A stretch of DNA of 44,130 nt from an uncultured Fidelibacterota bacterium (GCA_913046805.1 CAJWTA010000003.1:1-44130); one strand, 5' to 3'; numbered from the stretch's first letter, positions 15,937-25,460 are shown. Made by a program: numbers and translations. Notes: a model not told the origin generated them from the letters alone.

Positions 15937-18327
15937 TTACCTTAATTTAGCACCGTAATTTTTAGAAACCACCTTTATAATTTCATTAATAACTAGATTT
16001 ACATCTTTATCTTCAAGGGTTTTAGATGTATGCTGAAAATGAAAATTCAGAGTAATAGATTTTTTATTATCGCCAAGGGATTTATCTCTGAAAATATTTA
16101 ATGGTTCGATTTTAATTAGATTAGCAAATTGATGTTTAGATATAAAGTTTACAATATCGCCTACTAGTACTGGTTCATCCACCACAAAATTTATATCCCG
16201 TTCAACCTTGGGAAGATAATTAATGGGTTTAAATGTTCTTTCTAACTCATTTATTAATTTTAAAACACGATCAAGCTCTAGCTCGAAACCACATACAGAC
16301 AAATTATCAACATCAAGCTGATCCATTATTTTTGAAGATATTTTTCCAAAAGATCCAATCGTTGTTTTGTCAATTTTTAATTGGTGACAATTATCAAACA
16401 CATTATTTTGTTTAGGGGTTGATACTATAGATAAATGTCCTAAATCTAGTGAACTTATAAATGATGAGATTAAACCTTTAATAGCTAAAAAATCTGATTT
16501 TAAAGGTATCTCTTGGTGTATTGTTTTTTCTGAAATGTTTCCAAAAATAACGCCTGATAGTAATAGTTTTTCGTTAAAATTCTTAAGACCGGAACCATTC
16601 TTCGAAAAGGTGTTTCCATATTCAAATAACATTATATCTTTTTTGCTATTCTTATAGTTAAAGTCAACGTTTTTAACCAATCCCGGTATTAAACTTGATC
16701 GAAGATGACTCATTTTATCGGACAATGGATTAAGAACAGAAATTGTTCTTTTTGGTTCAATGGTAGATTCAACTTTGGATAGCAATGTATTGTTAAATAC
16801 CTGATTAAAACCTAAGCCATTCAGTTTAGCTATTAATTTATTTATGTAGCTGTGAGGATCTACAATATCACTATTCATAACGGACTGATAAGAAAAATTA
16901 GGTTTAATCTCATCATATCCGTACAACCTTATTACTTCTTCAATAATGTCGATTTCTCGCGAAATATCCGGTCTCCATGAGGGTGGAGTACAAACCCAGA
17001 CATCATTATTAAATTCAATAGAACATCCAATATTGGTGAGCGACTTTTCAATGAAACCGTTATCTATGTCTACCCCAGACACACTAATGATTTTAGATTT
17101 ATTTACTTTTATTTTAATCTCTTTAAAAGTTTTTGGATACTCATCTACAATACCAGGAACCCATTTGGCTTCAGCGTATTTTTCAAGCATCTCTACAATC
17201 ATCCAAAACGCACTTTCTGTAGCCTTAATGTCAGCGCCTCTTTCAAATCTTTTTGAAGCGTCTGTAGACATGTTTAACGCTTTTGCGCCTATACGAATTG
17301 TTGGTGGATCGAAATAAGCACTTTCAATAACCACTGCGGTAGTATCTTTAGTTACAGCACTATTCAAACCACCCATAACCCCTGCAACAGCTATAGGTTT
17401 TTTCCCATTTGTAATTAATAACTCATTGCCAGACATTTCTCTTTCGATTTCATCGAGAGTGGTTATTTTTTCACCAGCCAATGATTTGCGTACAAGTATT
17501 TTATTAGAACCGATCTTATTGAAATCGAATATGTGTGTGGGTTGACCCATTTCCATCATTACATAATTTGATATATCAACTATATTGTTAATGCTTCTTT
17601 GGCCTATTGATTCGAGCCTATCTTTTAACCATTTGGGCGAATCCTGAACCTTGATGTTCTCGACTACGCCAGCAATATACCTACTGCATTCGTTGGGGTT
17701 TTCAATAGAAATAGATATTTTTTTAGAAGCTTCATTTTTCTCGAATTTGTAGGCTTCATACTTTAAAGGATTTAGCTTAATGTTTTTTTTAGCCGCGTAA
17801 TCTCTAGCTACACCATAATGGGAAAAACAGTCTGCTCTGTTTGGCGTTATATCTAGTTCAATCAACTCGTTGTTATTACTTAAATACTCAATAAACGATT
17901 GACCGGAAATTGCATTTTCAGATAAAACCATAATCCCTTCGTGTTCATCCGAAATATTTAATTCTTTTTCCGAACAGATCATCCCCTCACTTACCTCTCC
18001 CCTAATCTTTGCCTTGTTAATTTTGAAATCACCAGGAAGAGTAGCTCCTACCGGAGCAAAAGCAATTTTTTGACCAGCGTCAACATTTGGAGCCCCACAA
18101 ACAATTGGAAAAGTAGATTTACCATCAAAAACTTTACAAAGATTTAACCTGTCTGCGTTTGGGTGTTTAATGCGATGAGTAACTTCAGCTACAATAATAT
18201 CTTCAAGGCCATTAGTTTCTAAGGTATCTTCTGCTTCAAGACCCAGCATAGTAAGGGTATGTGCGATTTCACTGTTTGAATCATCGGTATCTACAAAATG
18301 TTTTAACCAGTCTATAGAAATTTTCAC
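15937..18327 (-). CDS. pheT: Phenylalanyl-tRNA synthetase beta subunit
   Basis: 796 residues, complete. It forms an alpha2-beta2 enzyme with PheS. The EMAP/tRNA-binding domain is at residues about 40-150 (VAEVTHRIKHPNADRLNLC), B3/B4 editing and B5 domains follow (IVDISNYVMMEMGQPTHIFD), and the C-terminus is an FDX-ACB anticodon-binding domain (LPKVERDINFVVDEP). The start codon is GTG and shares one base with the pheS stop (TAGTG), so translation is coupled and a 1:1 subunit ratio is expected. Confidence 0.97.
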   Translation of the reverse strand: MKISIDWLKHFVDTDDSNSEIAHTLTMLGLEAEDTLETNGLEDIIVAEVTHRIKHPNADRLNLCKVFDGKSTFPIVCGAPNVDAGQKIAFAPVGATLPGDFKINKAKIRGEVSEGMICSEKELNISDEHEGIMVLSENAISGQSFIEYLSNNNELIELDITPNRADCFSHYGVARDYAAKKNIKLNPLKYEAYKFEKNEASKKISISIENPNECSRYIAGVVENIKVQDSPKWLKDRLESIGQRSINNIVDISNYVMMEMGQPTHIFDFNKIGSNKILVRKSLAGEKITTLDEIEREMSGNELLITNGKKPIAVAGVMGGLNSAVTKDTTAVVIESAYFDPPTIRIGAKALNMSTDASKRFERGADIKATESAFWMIVEMLEKYAEAKWVPGIVDEYPKTFKEIKIKVNKSKIISVSGVDIDNGFIEKSLTNIGCSIEFNNDVWVCTPPSWRPDISREIDIIEEVIRLYGYDEIKPNFSYQSVMNSDIVDPHSYINKLIAKLNGLGFNQVFNNTLLSKVESTIEPKRTISVLNPLSDKMSHLRSSLIPGLVKNVDFNYKNSKKDIMLFEYGNTFSKNGSGLKNFNEKLLLSGVIFGNISEKTIHQEIPLKSDFLAIKGLISSFISSLDLGHLSIVSTPKQNNVFDNCHQLKIDKTTIGSFGKISSKIMDQLDVDNLSVCGFELELDRVLKLINELERTFKPINYLPKVERDINFVVDEPVLVGDIVNFISKHQFANLIKIEPLNIFRDKSLGDNKKSITLNFHFQHTSKTLEDKDVNLVINEIIKVVSKNYGAKLR

Positions 18328-19307
18328 TAGAATTGCTCCAAAAACCTAATATCACCTTGGTAGAGTAAGCGTATATCATCAATTTCATATTTCAGCATGC
18401 AAATACGTTCAACGCCTAAACCAAAAGCAAATCCACTCCAAATATTTTCATCTATATTGACAGATTTAAAAACCTCCGGGTCAACCATTCCTGATCCCAA
18501 TATTTCCAACCACTGACCTCTTTTTTCGCTCCATATGTCAACCTCTGCACTCGGCTCAGTAAAAGGAAAAAAACTTGGCCTAAATCTCATTTTTGTATTT
18601 GATCCGAACATTTTTTTAACAAAATACTCTAAAATCGCTTTATGATCAGCAAAAGAAACATTTTTATCTACATATAAACCTTCTATTTGATGGAAGAGGC
18701 AATAGCTTTTAAAGCTAATTGATTCATTCCTGTAGACTCGTCCAGGTACAATATATCTAAGTGGAGGATCCTTCTTTTCCATAAGATGAACTTGGACATT
18801 TGACGTATGCGTCCGCAAAACTATGTCTTCTTCTATAAAAAATGTATCTTGCATGTCACGAGCAGGATGTTCTTCGGGAAAATTTAAAGCACTAAAATTG
18901 TGAAAATCGTCATCAATTTCTGGTCCATATGCAATAGAGAAACCAAGATTTATAAATATACTCTTAATTTCATCCAATGTTTTTTGAATTGGGTGCTCAT
19001 TTCCGATTTTAAACTTTGGTCCTGGTAAAGAATTGTCAGTCGAATCTATTTTAGCATCAGAATCCTGTGCTTTATTATTATCAAAAAATGATGATATCTC
19101 ATTTTTTAATTCGTTTAGATTTTTGCCATATTGAGGTCGAAGATCGATAGCTACATTAGGAATATTTGAAAAAAGTTCTGCTACCAACCCTTTTCTGCCA
19201 AGAAATTTTATTTTTAAAGATTCGTATTTATCAGGATCTTTGGCAACTAGCTTTGAATCAGTTCGAAAAGCCTCTCGAACTGATTCAATAGTTTCCTGAG
19301 TGCTCAT
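18327..19307 (-). CDS. pheS: Phenylalanyl-tRNA synthetase alpha subunit
   Basis: 326 residues, full length, class II synthetase catalytic subunit. Motif 2 region PGRVYRNESI, the FHQIEGLYVD phenylalanine site and motif 3 FAFGLGVERICML are present, after an N-terminal coiled coil that binds tRNA. The ATG directly follows the rplT stop with no spacer. Codons 7-18 contain a perfect 14-bp inverted repeat (see separate entry), which could affect translation or mRNA processing at the rplT-pheS boundary. Confidence 0.97.
   Translation of the reverse strand: MSTQETIESVREAFRTDSKLVAKDPDKYESLKIKFLGRKGLVAELFSNIPNVAIDLRPQYGKNLNELKNEISSFFDNNKAQDSDAKIDSTDNSLPGPKFKIGNEHPIQKTLDEIKSIFINLGFSIAYGPEIDDDFHNFSALNFPEEHPARDMQDTFFIEEDIVLRTHTSNVQVHLMEKKDPPLRYIVPGRVYRNESISFKSYCLFHQIEGLYVDKNVSFADHKAILEYFVKKMFGSNTKMRFRPSFFPFTEPSAEVDIWSEKRGQWLEILGSGMVDPEVFKSVNIDENIWSGFAFGLGVERICMLKYEIDDIRLLYQGDIRFLEQF
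19253..19288 (-). promoter_or_regulatory. Perfect 14-bp hairpin in the 5' end of the pheS coding region
   Basis: On the plus strand, TTGAATCAGTTCGA (19253-19266) and TCGAACTGATTCAA (19275-19288) are exact inverse complements, separated by an 8-base loop. In the mRNA this would fold about 20 bases after the pheS start codon, within codons 7-18. There is no downstream U-run, so it is not a classical terminator. A role in translation control or RNase III cleavage is inference. Confidence 0.5.
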
Positions 19308-19655
19308 TTAATTTTTGAGCGATGTTGCTAACTCATTAAAAGTTTCAGGTTGATTCATAGCAAGATCAGCTAAGACCTTTCTATCTAAATCTATTCCTTT
19401 ATCTTTTAATTTAGCAATGAACTGTGAGTATGATAAGCCGTTTTGCCGCGCAGCTGCATTTATTCGGATGATCCATAAGCGTCTAAATTGACGCTTTCTT
19501 TGTCTTCTGTCTCTATATGCATATAAACCTGCCTTCTCAACTGCATCTTTTGCAGCTTTAAAGTTGCGGCTCCGGGCACCATAGTAGCCCTTGGCCTGCT
19601 TTACTACTTTTCTGTGTCTCCTGTGTCTAGGAACAGAACTATTAGCTCTAGGCAT
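19308..19655 (-). CDS. rplT: 50S ribosomal protein L20
   Basis: 115 residues, normal length. The whole family pattern is present: [38 protein letters not shown], the basic stretch [20 protein letters not shown] and [16 protein letters not shown]20 binds 23S rRNA early in large-subunit assembly and in many bacteria represses its own operon. No leader structure of that kind can be identified here by eye. It follows rpmI by 16 bases and abuts pheS. Confidence 0.98.
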   Translation of the reverse strand: MPRANSSVPRHRRHRKVVKQAKGYYGARSRNFKAAKDAVEKAGLYAYRDRRQRKRQFRRLWIIRINAAARQNGLSYSQFIAKLKDKGIDLDRKVLADLAMNQPETFNELATSLKN

Positions 19656-19671
19656 TGTAGTCTCCTATTTA

Positions 19672-19866
19672 TTATTTAATGATCATACGTTTGACGCGCT
19701 TTTCTTCTGATGAGTCGACCAAATCTGATTGTCTCATTTTGCGTTTTGCGCTGTTACTTCTACGTATAAGCATATGGCTATGGTTTGCCTTGTTTCGTTT
19801 TATTTTACCAGTGCCAGTCAAACTGAAACGTTTTGCTGCACTGCGTCTTGTTTTTTGTTTTGGCAT
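19672..19866 (-). CDS. rpmI: 50S ribosomal protein L35
   Basis: 64 residues, all family features: PKQKTRRSAAKRFSLTGTGK, the basic HSHMLIRRSNSAKRK segment and a C-terminal RVKRMIIK. It sits between infC and rplT in the canonical order. The infC stop is 10 bases upstream, and AGGAG (in the sequence before its ATG) supports the start. Confidence 0.97.
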   Translation of the reverse strand: MPKQKTRRSAAKRFSLTGTGKIKRNKANHSHMLIRRSNSAKRKMRQSDLVDSSEEKRVKRMIIK

Positions 19867-19876
19867 CGACTTTCTC

Positions 19877-20389
19877 CTATTTACCAGTCAAAACTATAGT
19901 TTGGCGACGTCCTTCTAAACTTCCTTCTTTCTCCACTTCCGCTATATCGGAAAACATTTCTCTTACCCTATCTAAAACAGCAAGACCTAAATCTGTTCTT
20001 GATAACTCTCTTCCTCTATACATAAGCGTAACTTTAAGCTTGCAACCGTCACGAATAAATTTCCTACCAAGGTTAACTTTCGTCTCTAAATCATGCGTAT
20101 CTATTCTTGGTCTGACTCTAATTTCTTTAACCTTAACAACATGCTGCTTTTTTTTGCTAGCTTGCTGTTTTTTCTTTTCTTCGTACTTTAATTTTCCATA
20201 ATTAAGAATTTTTGCTACAGGGGGTTTAGCGTTAGGTGAAACTTCAATTAAATCTAAACCGACATCTTTTGCTCTGACGATGGCATCTTCAAGGTTCATA
20301 ACGCCTAACTGCTCACCGGTTTCTGAAATTAAACGAACTTCAGATGCCCTAATTTTCTCATTTATTCTTATTTTATTCGCTTTTCCGAT
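19877..20389 (-). CDS. infC: Translation initiation factor IF-3, probable ATC start
   Basis: The first in-frame ATG (20299) would remove about 30 essential residues, because conserved IF-3 N-terminal sequence (RINEKIRASEVRLISETGEQ) is encoded upstream of it. The frame is open into the end of thrS. The best start is ATC at 20389, eight bases after a strong AAAGGAG site, giving 170 residues, typical for IF-3. Starts of ATT, ATC or ATA are characteristic of infC, since IF-3 rejects non-canonical start codons and so represses its own synthesis. The C-terminal domain (VKVKEIRVRPRIDTHDLETK) is complete. The start overlaps the thrS stop by 17 bases. An ATA start slightly downstream is the alternative. 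Confidence 0.93.
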   Translation of the reverse strand: MGKANKIRINEKIRASEVRLISETGEQLGVMNLEDAIVRAKDVGLDLIEVSPNAKPPVAKILNYGKLKYEEKKKQQASKKKQHVVKVKEIRVRPRIDTHDLETKVNLGRKFIRDGCKLKVTLMYRGRELSRTDLGLAVLDRVREMFSDIAEVEKEGSLEGRRQTIVLTGK

Positions 20390-22331
20390 AAGGTAAACTC
20401 CTTTTTTTAACTTCTAAAGATACATTTTCTATAAGCTTTTCAATAGAAAGCTCGCCTTCGTCACCAATAAATCTTCTGCGGATTGATACAGTATTATTTT
20501 TTGCTTCTTTTTCGCCTAAAATTAACATTATTGGGACTTTACCAATCTCTGCATTTCTAATTTTAGAACCGATTTTATCTGGTTTATCATCAATAATAGT
20601 TCTTAAACCTATATCCTTAAGCTTATTTTGTACCTCAAAAGCATAATTATTTGTCTTTTCAGATACTGGCAATATCGCTATTTGTACCGGTGACAACCAA
20701 ATAGGAAAATCACCGCCATAATGTTCTATTAAAAAACCCACAAAACGCTCATGCGTACTCAAAGGAGCTCTATGGATACACAGAGGCGTTTGATCCTTGC
20801 CATCATTATCCATATAAGTAAGACCGAATCTCTCAGGAATAGCAAAATCAACCTGATTTGTTGCTAGAGTGAATTCTTTACCAATCGCACTCCAAACCTG
20901 AACATCTACTTTCGGTCCATAAAAAGCTGCTTCACCAGGTATTTCTACAAAATTAATACCTCCCTCAACTAGAGCTTCTTTAACCATTTTTTCTGTTTCT
21001 ATCCAAAGTTCGGGTTCATTAATATATTTTTTACCTAAATCCTCTGGATCATGCAAACTTAAACGCATTTCATATTTTTCAATGCCAAAAATCTTAAAAT
21101 ATTCTAAGTACATTTTGCACACATCAAGGAACTCAGCATTGAATTGATCTTTCGAACAGTAAATATGAGCATCATTCATCTGCATACTTCTTACTCTCAT
21201 GAGACCAAATAATTGTCCAGATTTTTCATATCTGTAACATGTTCCATATTCTGAAATTCGATATGGCAAATCTCTATAGCTTTTTGGTGTAGCACTATAA
21301 ATTTTATGATGATGTGGACAATTCATGGGTTTTACATAATAATCTGTTCCATCTACATCCATTGCTGGATACATAGCATCTTTATACAGATCTAAGTGTC
21401 CTGATTTCTTATAGAGATCTTCCTTTGTTAGGTGTGGAGTTCTAACCTGATGATAGCCGTGTCTATATTCAGTTTCCTTCGCAAGCTGTTCTAGTTCATT
21501 AAGAATGACTCCTCCATTTGGAAGCCAAAGCGGTAAACCTGGTCCCACCTCATCATCAAAAGTAAAGATAGATAATTCTTTTCCTATTTTTCTATGGTCT
21601 CTTTTTTTTGCCTCTTCTAAAAAGGATAAATAGTCTTTTAGTTTTGATTTGGATGAGAAAGCAGTTCCATAAATCCTTTGGAGCATTTTATTGTTTTCAT
21701 CACCTCTCCAGTAAGCACCAGAGGTTGTCAAAAGTTTAAAATGCTTTATATTTCCAGTGAATGGAACATGAGGACCTCTACACAAATCAATAAAATCTCC
21801 TTGCGTATATGCTGATAAACCTTCACCTTCATCAATTTCATTAATAATTTCTAGCTTATAATTTTCGTTTAGATCGGAAAATATTTTAATGGCCTCATTT
21901 CGAGATAAATCTTTTCTGAAAACCTCATAATTGCTGTTCACGATGTTATGCATCTCTTCTTCGATTTTTATTAAATCATCATCAGAGAAGGTTCCATCAA
22001 TGTCAAAATCATAATAAAATCTATTTTCTATTGCTGGGCCAATGGTCATTTGACAATCAGGCCAGAATTTTTTTACAGCTTGAGCCATAACGTGAGCAGT
22101 GCTATGCAGTAATACTTGATGCCCAATTTTTGAATCAGCAGTGTGAATAACTAAATTAGCATCTTCATTTATAGGTGTAAATGCGTCAACCAAAACATCG
22201 TTAACCGAAGCTGCAACAGTACTCATAGCAAGTCTATCACCAATGTTTTTTGCGATATCTAAAGCGGATGTACCAATGTTATATTCATGAACAGAATTAT
22301 CTGGTAGTGTGATATTTATTTTATTCATCAT
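20373..22331 (-). CDS. thrS: Threonyl-tRNA synthetase
   Basis: 652 residues, full length. The TGS domain is at about residues 1-62, the editing (SAD) domain holds the HSTAHVMAQAVKKFWPD motif, and the class II catalytic core has the zinc-site Cys in MNCPHHHKIY, motif 2 SEYGTCYRYEKSGQ and the RAP-containing motif 3 segment LCIHRAPLSTHERF. The anticodon-binding domain closes the protein. It charges tRNA-Thr in the cytoplasm and leads the operon that continues into infC. There are two possible ATGs at the start (MMNK). A tRNA-Val gene lies 38 bases upstream on the same strand; no T-box leader is seen. Confidence 0.98.
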   Translation of the reverse strand: MMNKINITLPDNSVHEYNIGTSALDIAKNIGDRLAMSTVAASVNDVLVDAFTPINEDANLVIHTADSKIGHQVLLHSTAHVMAQAVKKFWPDCQMTIGPAIENRFYYDFDIDGTFSDDDLIKIEEEMHNIVNSNYEVFRKDLSRNEAIKIFSDLNENYKLEIINEIDEGEGLSAYTQGDFIDLCRGPHVPFTGNIKHFKLLTTSGAYWRGDENNKMLQRIYGTAFSSKSKLKDYLSFLEEAKKRDHRKIGKELSIFTFDDEVGPGLPLWLPNGGVILNELEQLAKETEYRHGYHQVRTPHLTKEDLYKKSGHLDLYKDAMYPAMDVDGTDYYVKPMNCPHHHKIYSATPKSYRDLPYRISEYGTCYRYEKSGQLFGLMRVRSMQMNDAHIYCSKDQFNAEFLDVCKMYLEYFKIFGIEKYEMRLSLHDPEDLGKKYINEPELWIETEKMVKEALVEGGINFVEIPGEAAFYGPKVDVQVWSAIGKEFTLATNQVDFAIPERFGLTYMDNDGKDQTPLCIHRAPLSTHERFVGFLIEHYGGDFPIWLSPVQIAILPVSEKTNNYAFEVQNKLKDIGLRTIIDDKPDKIGSKIRNAEIGKVPIMLILGEKEAKNNTVSIRRRFIGDEGELSIEKLIENVSLEVKKRSLPYRKSE

Positions 22332-22369
22332 TCAATAAAAATTAGCGTGTCTTAAATTTACATTCAATG

Positions 22370-22443
22370 TGGGCGATAACGGAGTCGAACCGCTGACCTC
22401 TACGATGTCAACGTAGCGCTCTAACCAGCTGAGCTAATCGCCC
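22370..22443 (-). tRNA. tRNA-Val (anticodon GAC)
   Basis: On the minus strand: acceptor GGGCGAT paired with ATCGCCC, D arm GCTC/GAGC, anticodon stem CTACG/CGTAG with loop TTGACAT (anticodon GAC), T arm with GGTTCGACTCC. The discriminator is A and CCA is not encoded. It is the first element of the unit that continues into thrS. Confidence 0.96.
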
Positions 22444-22506
22444 ATTAAAAATTGAAAGAGAATTTACCTTTATAATTATAAATCAAGAAAAGAATTATTG
22501 AATTAC

Positions 22507-24156
22507 CTAATTGTTGGTAATTTGGTTGTTCGAGATGGTGGTTGTGAACAAATTTTTATTTTCAATAATATTCAAGGCGGTTTTTAAAACGGAGTCATTC
22601 TCAAATGATTGCTCAATTCTACCCTCCGGCCCATTAAATAAACCAGCAAATTCAAGCAATAGCAATTTATACATCTGCTCAGATTCGTTATTTGTTTGTT
22701 CATCTAGATTTTTGTAGAAAAAATCAGATAGTGTATTTAATGCTTTTCTGGCATTGGTATCAGTAGAGTCAATAGACATGATATTTTTTTCTAAATCATT
22801 TAGTTCTTTTTGACCAGGCAATGCAGCCTTTTTACGTTTGTCAAGATACTTATTAAATTTATTGAATAGTTCTTTGTCTTTTTGAACATCAGAAAATGAA
22901 TCGTAAAGAAACTTGTTTTCTTGAGCGAATGAATAAAAATAACCATTTCTCCAAAATTGTGTAGAAATCATTTCCATCTTTTTATCTATCACTATTGAAT
23001 CTGGTGTTATACCTCCATTGCCATATACTGTTCTACCGTTCATAGTTTTAAATAAAGAATCTTCATCCGCTTTATTCATAAGAAATTTACTATCTATATA
23101 ATCTCTTTTTTGAATGAACCTGCCGCTTGGGATAAAATATCTTGCGGTTGTTATTTTTATCGTTCTTTTTTTATCAATTTCATAGGCAGTTTGGACTAGC
23201 CCTTTTCCAAAAGACTTTTCACCAATGACAATCCCCCTATCAAGATCTTGAATGGCGCCAGCAACGATTTCACTAGCGGAAGCACTTCCTTGATTAATCA
23301 AAACTACAATCCTAACGTCGTTTGAAATAATAGGATTTCTTTTTGAATAAAATGATCTATTTGATTCCTTTGTCCTCCCCTTTGTTGAGACTAGTGGAAG
23401 GTCTTTATCCGTTACCATATCTAAAATATTTACAGCTGCAGAGAGAAGGCCTCCGGTGTTATCACGAAGATCAATAATTAATTGACCAATATCATTTTTA
23501 GATAAAGATACTAGCTCTTTTTGAAAATCTCTTGATGCAAAACGTGAAAACCTATTCAACTTTATATATCCAGTAGTGGGAGAGATAAGTCCTGAATAAC
23601 TGATATCTTTTACGTCAATGCTTGAGCGAGTTAGAATAAAATCAATATTTTCAATCTCTCCAAATCGCTTGACAGTAAGTTTTACCTTTGTCCCCTTTTT
23701 ACCTCTTATTTTGGCCGCTGCATCGTTAAAGGTCATATCTTTAACTTCTGAATCGTCAATCTTCTTAATTATATCACCGCTCATTATACCGGCCTTCTGA
23801 GCCGGCGATCCACTCATTGGTGAAATTACTGTCATCTCTTTATTTCTATACCCAAGCTGTATACCTACACCACCATATTTTCCGTCCGTTAAAAGCTCAA
23901 TGCTATATTGCTGATCCTCAACCAAAAAAGATGTGTATGGATCAAGGTTCTCCGTAATACTGTTAATGCTTGATCTCGTAAAGACTTCAGGATCAAGTTG
24001 ATCTACATAGGTTGAAAAAATTTGACTGTATACCTGATTTATCAATCTTTGTGAATTGGCAATTTTTCTATAAATACCCGTTTGAGTAAATGATATAGAA
24101 ATAGTGGCTAATATTAGGGTAAAATAAAAAAGTTTTGACCTAAATAGTTTCTTCAT
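22507..24156 (-). CDS. C-terminal processing peptidase, S41 family
   Basis: 549 residues. An N-terminal hydrophobic segment (about residues 8-24) acts as signal or anchor, placing the protease in the periplasm. A PDZ domain follows (GVGIQLGYRNKEMTVISP, to about 165), then the S41 catalytic domain with LIIDLRDNTGGLL, the catalytic Ser S293 in QGSASASEI and the Lys general base K318 in GEKSFGKG, 25 residues apart as in Prc/CtpA. These proteases clip or degrade envelope proteins at the C-terminus. The remaining C-terminal 200 residues form a helical extension of unknown role. It overlaps tmk by 17 bases. Confidence 0.94.
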   Translation of the reverse strand: MKKLFRSKLFYFTLILATISISFTQTGIYRKIANSQRLINQVYSQIFSTYVDQLDPEVFTRSSINSITENLDPYTSFLVEDQQYSIELLTDGKYGGVGIQLGYRNKEMTVISPMSGSPAQKAGIMSGDIIKKIDDSEVKDMTFNDAAAKIRGKKGTKVKLTVKRFGEIENIDFILTRSSIDVKDISYSGLISPTTGYIKLNRFSRFASRDFQKELVSLSKNDIGQLIIDLRDNTGGLLSAAVNILDMVTDKDLPLVSTKGRTKESNRSFYSKRNPIISNDVRIVVLINQGSASASEIVAGAIQDLDRGIVIGEKSFGKGLVQTAYEIDKKRTIKITTARYFIPSGRFIQKRDYIDSKFLMNKADEDSLFKTMNGRTVYGNGGITPDSIVIDKKMEMISTQFWRNGYFYSFAQENKFLYDSFSDVQKDKELFNKFNKYLDKRKKAALPGQKELNDLEKNIMSIDSTDTNARKALNTLSDFFYKNLDEQTNNESEQMYKLLLLEFAGLFNGPEGRIEQSFENDSVLKTALNIIENKNLFTTTISNNQITNN

Positions 24157-24781
24157 TTAAAATGTTCCTTCGAAATAATTCATCTAAAATTTTCTTATTA
24201 ATATCATTGATTTCACTATGACCATCAATGAGTACGATTCTATCCTGAAAAATTTTGGCTAACTGTAGATACGCATTTCTCACTTTCAATTGAAACTCTA
24301 TACCTGCATTCTCGATTCTATCTTGCTGGATATTTTTTCTTTTAAAAGCTTCCTCAGGGTGAAGATCTATAAGGAAAGTTATATCTGGCAGAAGGTCAAA
24401 AGTTGCAAACTTATTCAACTTAATTAGCCAATCAATATCCAACTCTCTTCCTCCACCCTGATAGGCTAGAGTTGAGTCAGAATAACGGTCAGAGATAACA
24501 TTTTTTCCTTCGTTAAGATTTTTTAATATTTTTTCGTATGTCAATTGAGATCTACTTGCAGTCATCAAAAGTGCTTCAGTTCTCTCTGACATTTCTTGGA
24601 GGTTCTTATCAAGTAAAATCTCACGAATGCGCTCCGAGATAATTGAACCACCTGGCTCTCTTACCAAAATAGTTTTCTTTGAAATATTGTTCATCTGATT
24701 TAAAAGAAGCTTTACTTGCGTACTTTTACCACATGCATCAATACCTTCAAATGATATAAAATGGGCTTTAGAAGTAGACAT
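24140..24781 (-). CDS. tmk: Thymidylate kinase
   Basis: 213 residues from ATG 24781. The frame extends to a TTG six codons upstream, but ATG is preferred. The P-loop is FEGIDACGKST, followed by VREPGGSIISERIR, the DRYSDSTLAYQGGGR motif with the thymidine-contacting residues, and a lid region. It phosphorylates dTMP to dTDP for DNA synthesis. It overlaps the end of rsmI by 14 bases and the start of the S41 peptidase gene by 17, so the three genes are tightly coupled. Confidence 0.95.
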   Translation of the reverse strand: MSTSKAHFISFEGIDACGKSTQVKLLLNQMNNISKKTILVREPGGSIISERIREILLDKNLQEMSERTEALLMTASRSQLTYEKILKNLNEGKNVISDRYSDSTLAYQGGGRELDIDWLIKLNKFATFDLLPDITFLIDLHPEEAFKRKNIQQDRIENAGIEFQLKVRNAYLQLAKIFQDRIVLIDGHSEINDINKKILDELFRRNILNEETI

Positions 24782-25457
24782 TTTTATTATCTTTACCAAT
24801 CAAAATTACCATCTCACCCTTTAATTTAATATTTTCAATATCCTTTAAGATTCCAGAAACAGTTCCGCGAACTACTTCCTCATGAACTTTGGTTAATTCA
24901 CGAGCAATGACACATGGCCTCTCACCAAAAGAATCAAATATATCATTTAGTGTTCTATTTAGTCTTTTTGGATTTTCAAAAAAAATAATTGTGCCATCAA
25001 ACTTACACAATTTTTCAAGTATAGATTTTCTACCTTTTTTTGTAGGTAAAAATCCTTCAAAAACAAACCTGTCTGTTGGTAAACCTGATGTTGTCAGGGC
25101 GCATAACATAGCCGAGGGCCCAGGAATACTTTCTACAGCAATTCCTTCTTTAATTGCAGCTCTTACAAGCTTATATGCAGGATCGCTTATAGCCGGAGTA
25201 CCGGCATCAGAAATTATTGAGACATCTTCTTTGTTTTTTAAATACTCAATGATTATTGGGATTTTATATGATTTGTTATGGTCAAAATAACTCAATAATG
25301 GTGTTGAGATATTGTATTTATTTAATAGTTTTTTTGACTGCCTAGTGTCTTCTGCGGCTATAACCTTTGATTTATTTAACGTTGAAATCGCTCTTAGAGA
25401 AAAATCTTCAAGATTACCAATAGGAGTTGATACAACATAAAGGACACCATAAGACAT
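24768..25457 (-). CDS. rsmI: 16S rRNA (cytidine-1402-2'-O)-methyltransferase
   Basis: 229 residues, slightly short but complete for RsmI, a SAM-dependent enzyme that modifies C1402 of 16S rRNA. Family features are YVVSTPIGNLEDFSLRA, AAEDTRQSKKLL, the SAM-loop region SDAGTPAISDPAYKLV, and SIPGPSAMLCALTTSGLPTD. It lies three bases after the lysine aminotransferase gene and overlaps tmk. Confidence 0.95.
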   Translation of the reverse strand: MSYGVLYVVSTPIGNLEDFSLRAISTLNKSKVIAAEDTRQSKKLLNKYNISTPLLSYFDHNKSYKIPIIIEYLKNKEDVSIISDAGTPAISDPAYKLVRAAIKEGIAVESIPGPSAMLCALTTSGLPTDRFVFEGFLPTKKGRKSILEKLCKFDGTIIFFENPKRLNRTLNDIFDSFGERPCVIARELTKVHEEVVRGTVSGILKDIENIKLKGEMVILIGKDNKNVYF

Positions 25458-25460
25458 ATA

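Noticed and set aside
22332..22369. T-box riboswitch before thrS or pheS
   Set aside because: There is no T-box consensus and the gaps are too short.
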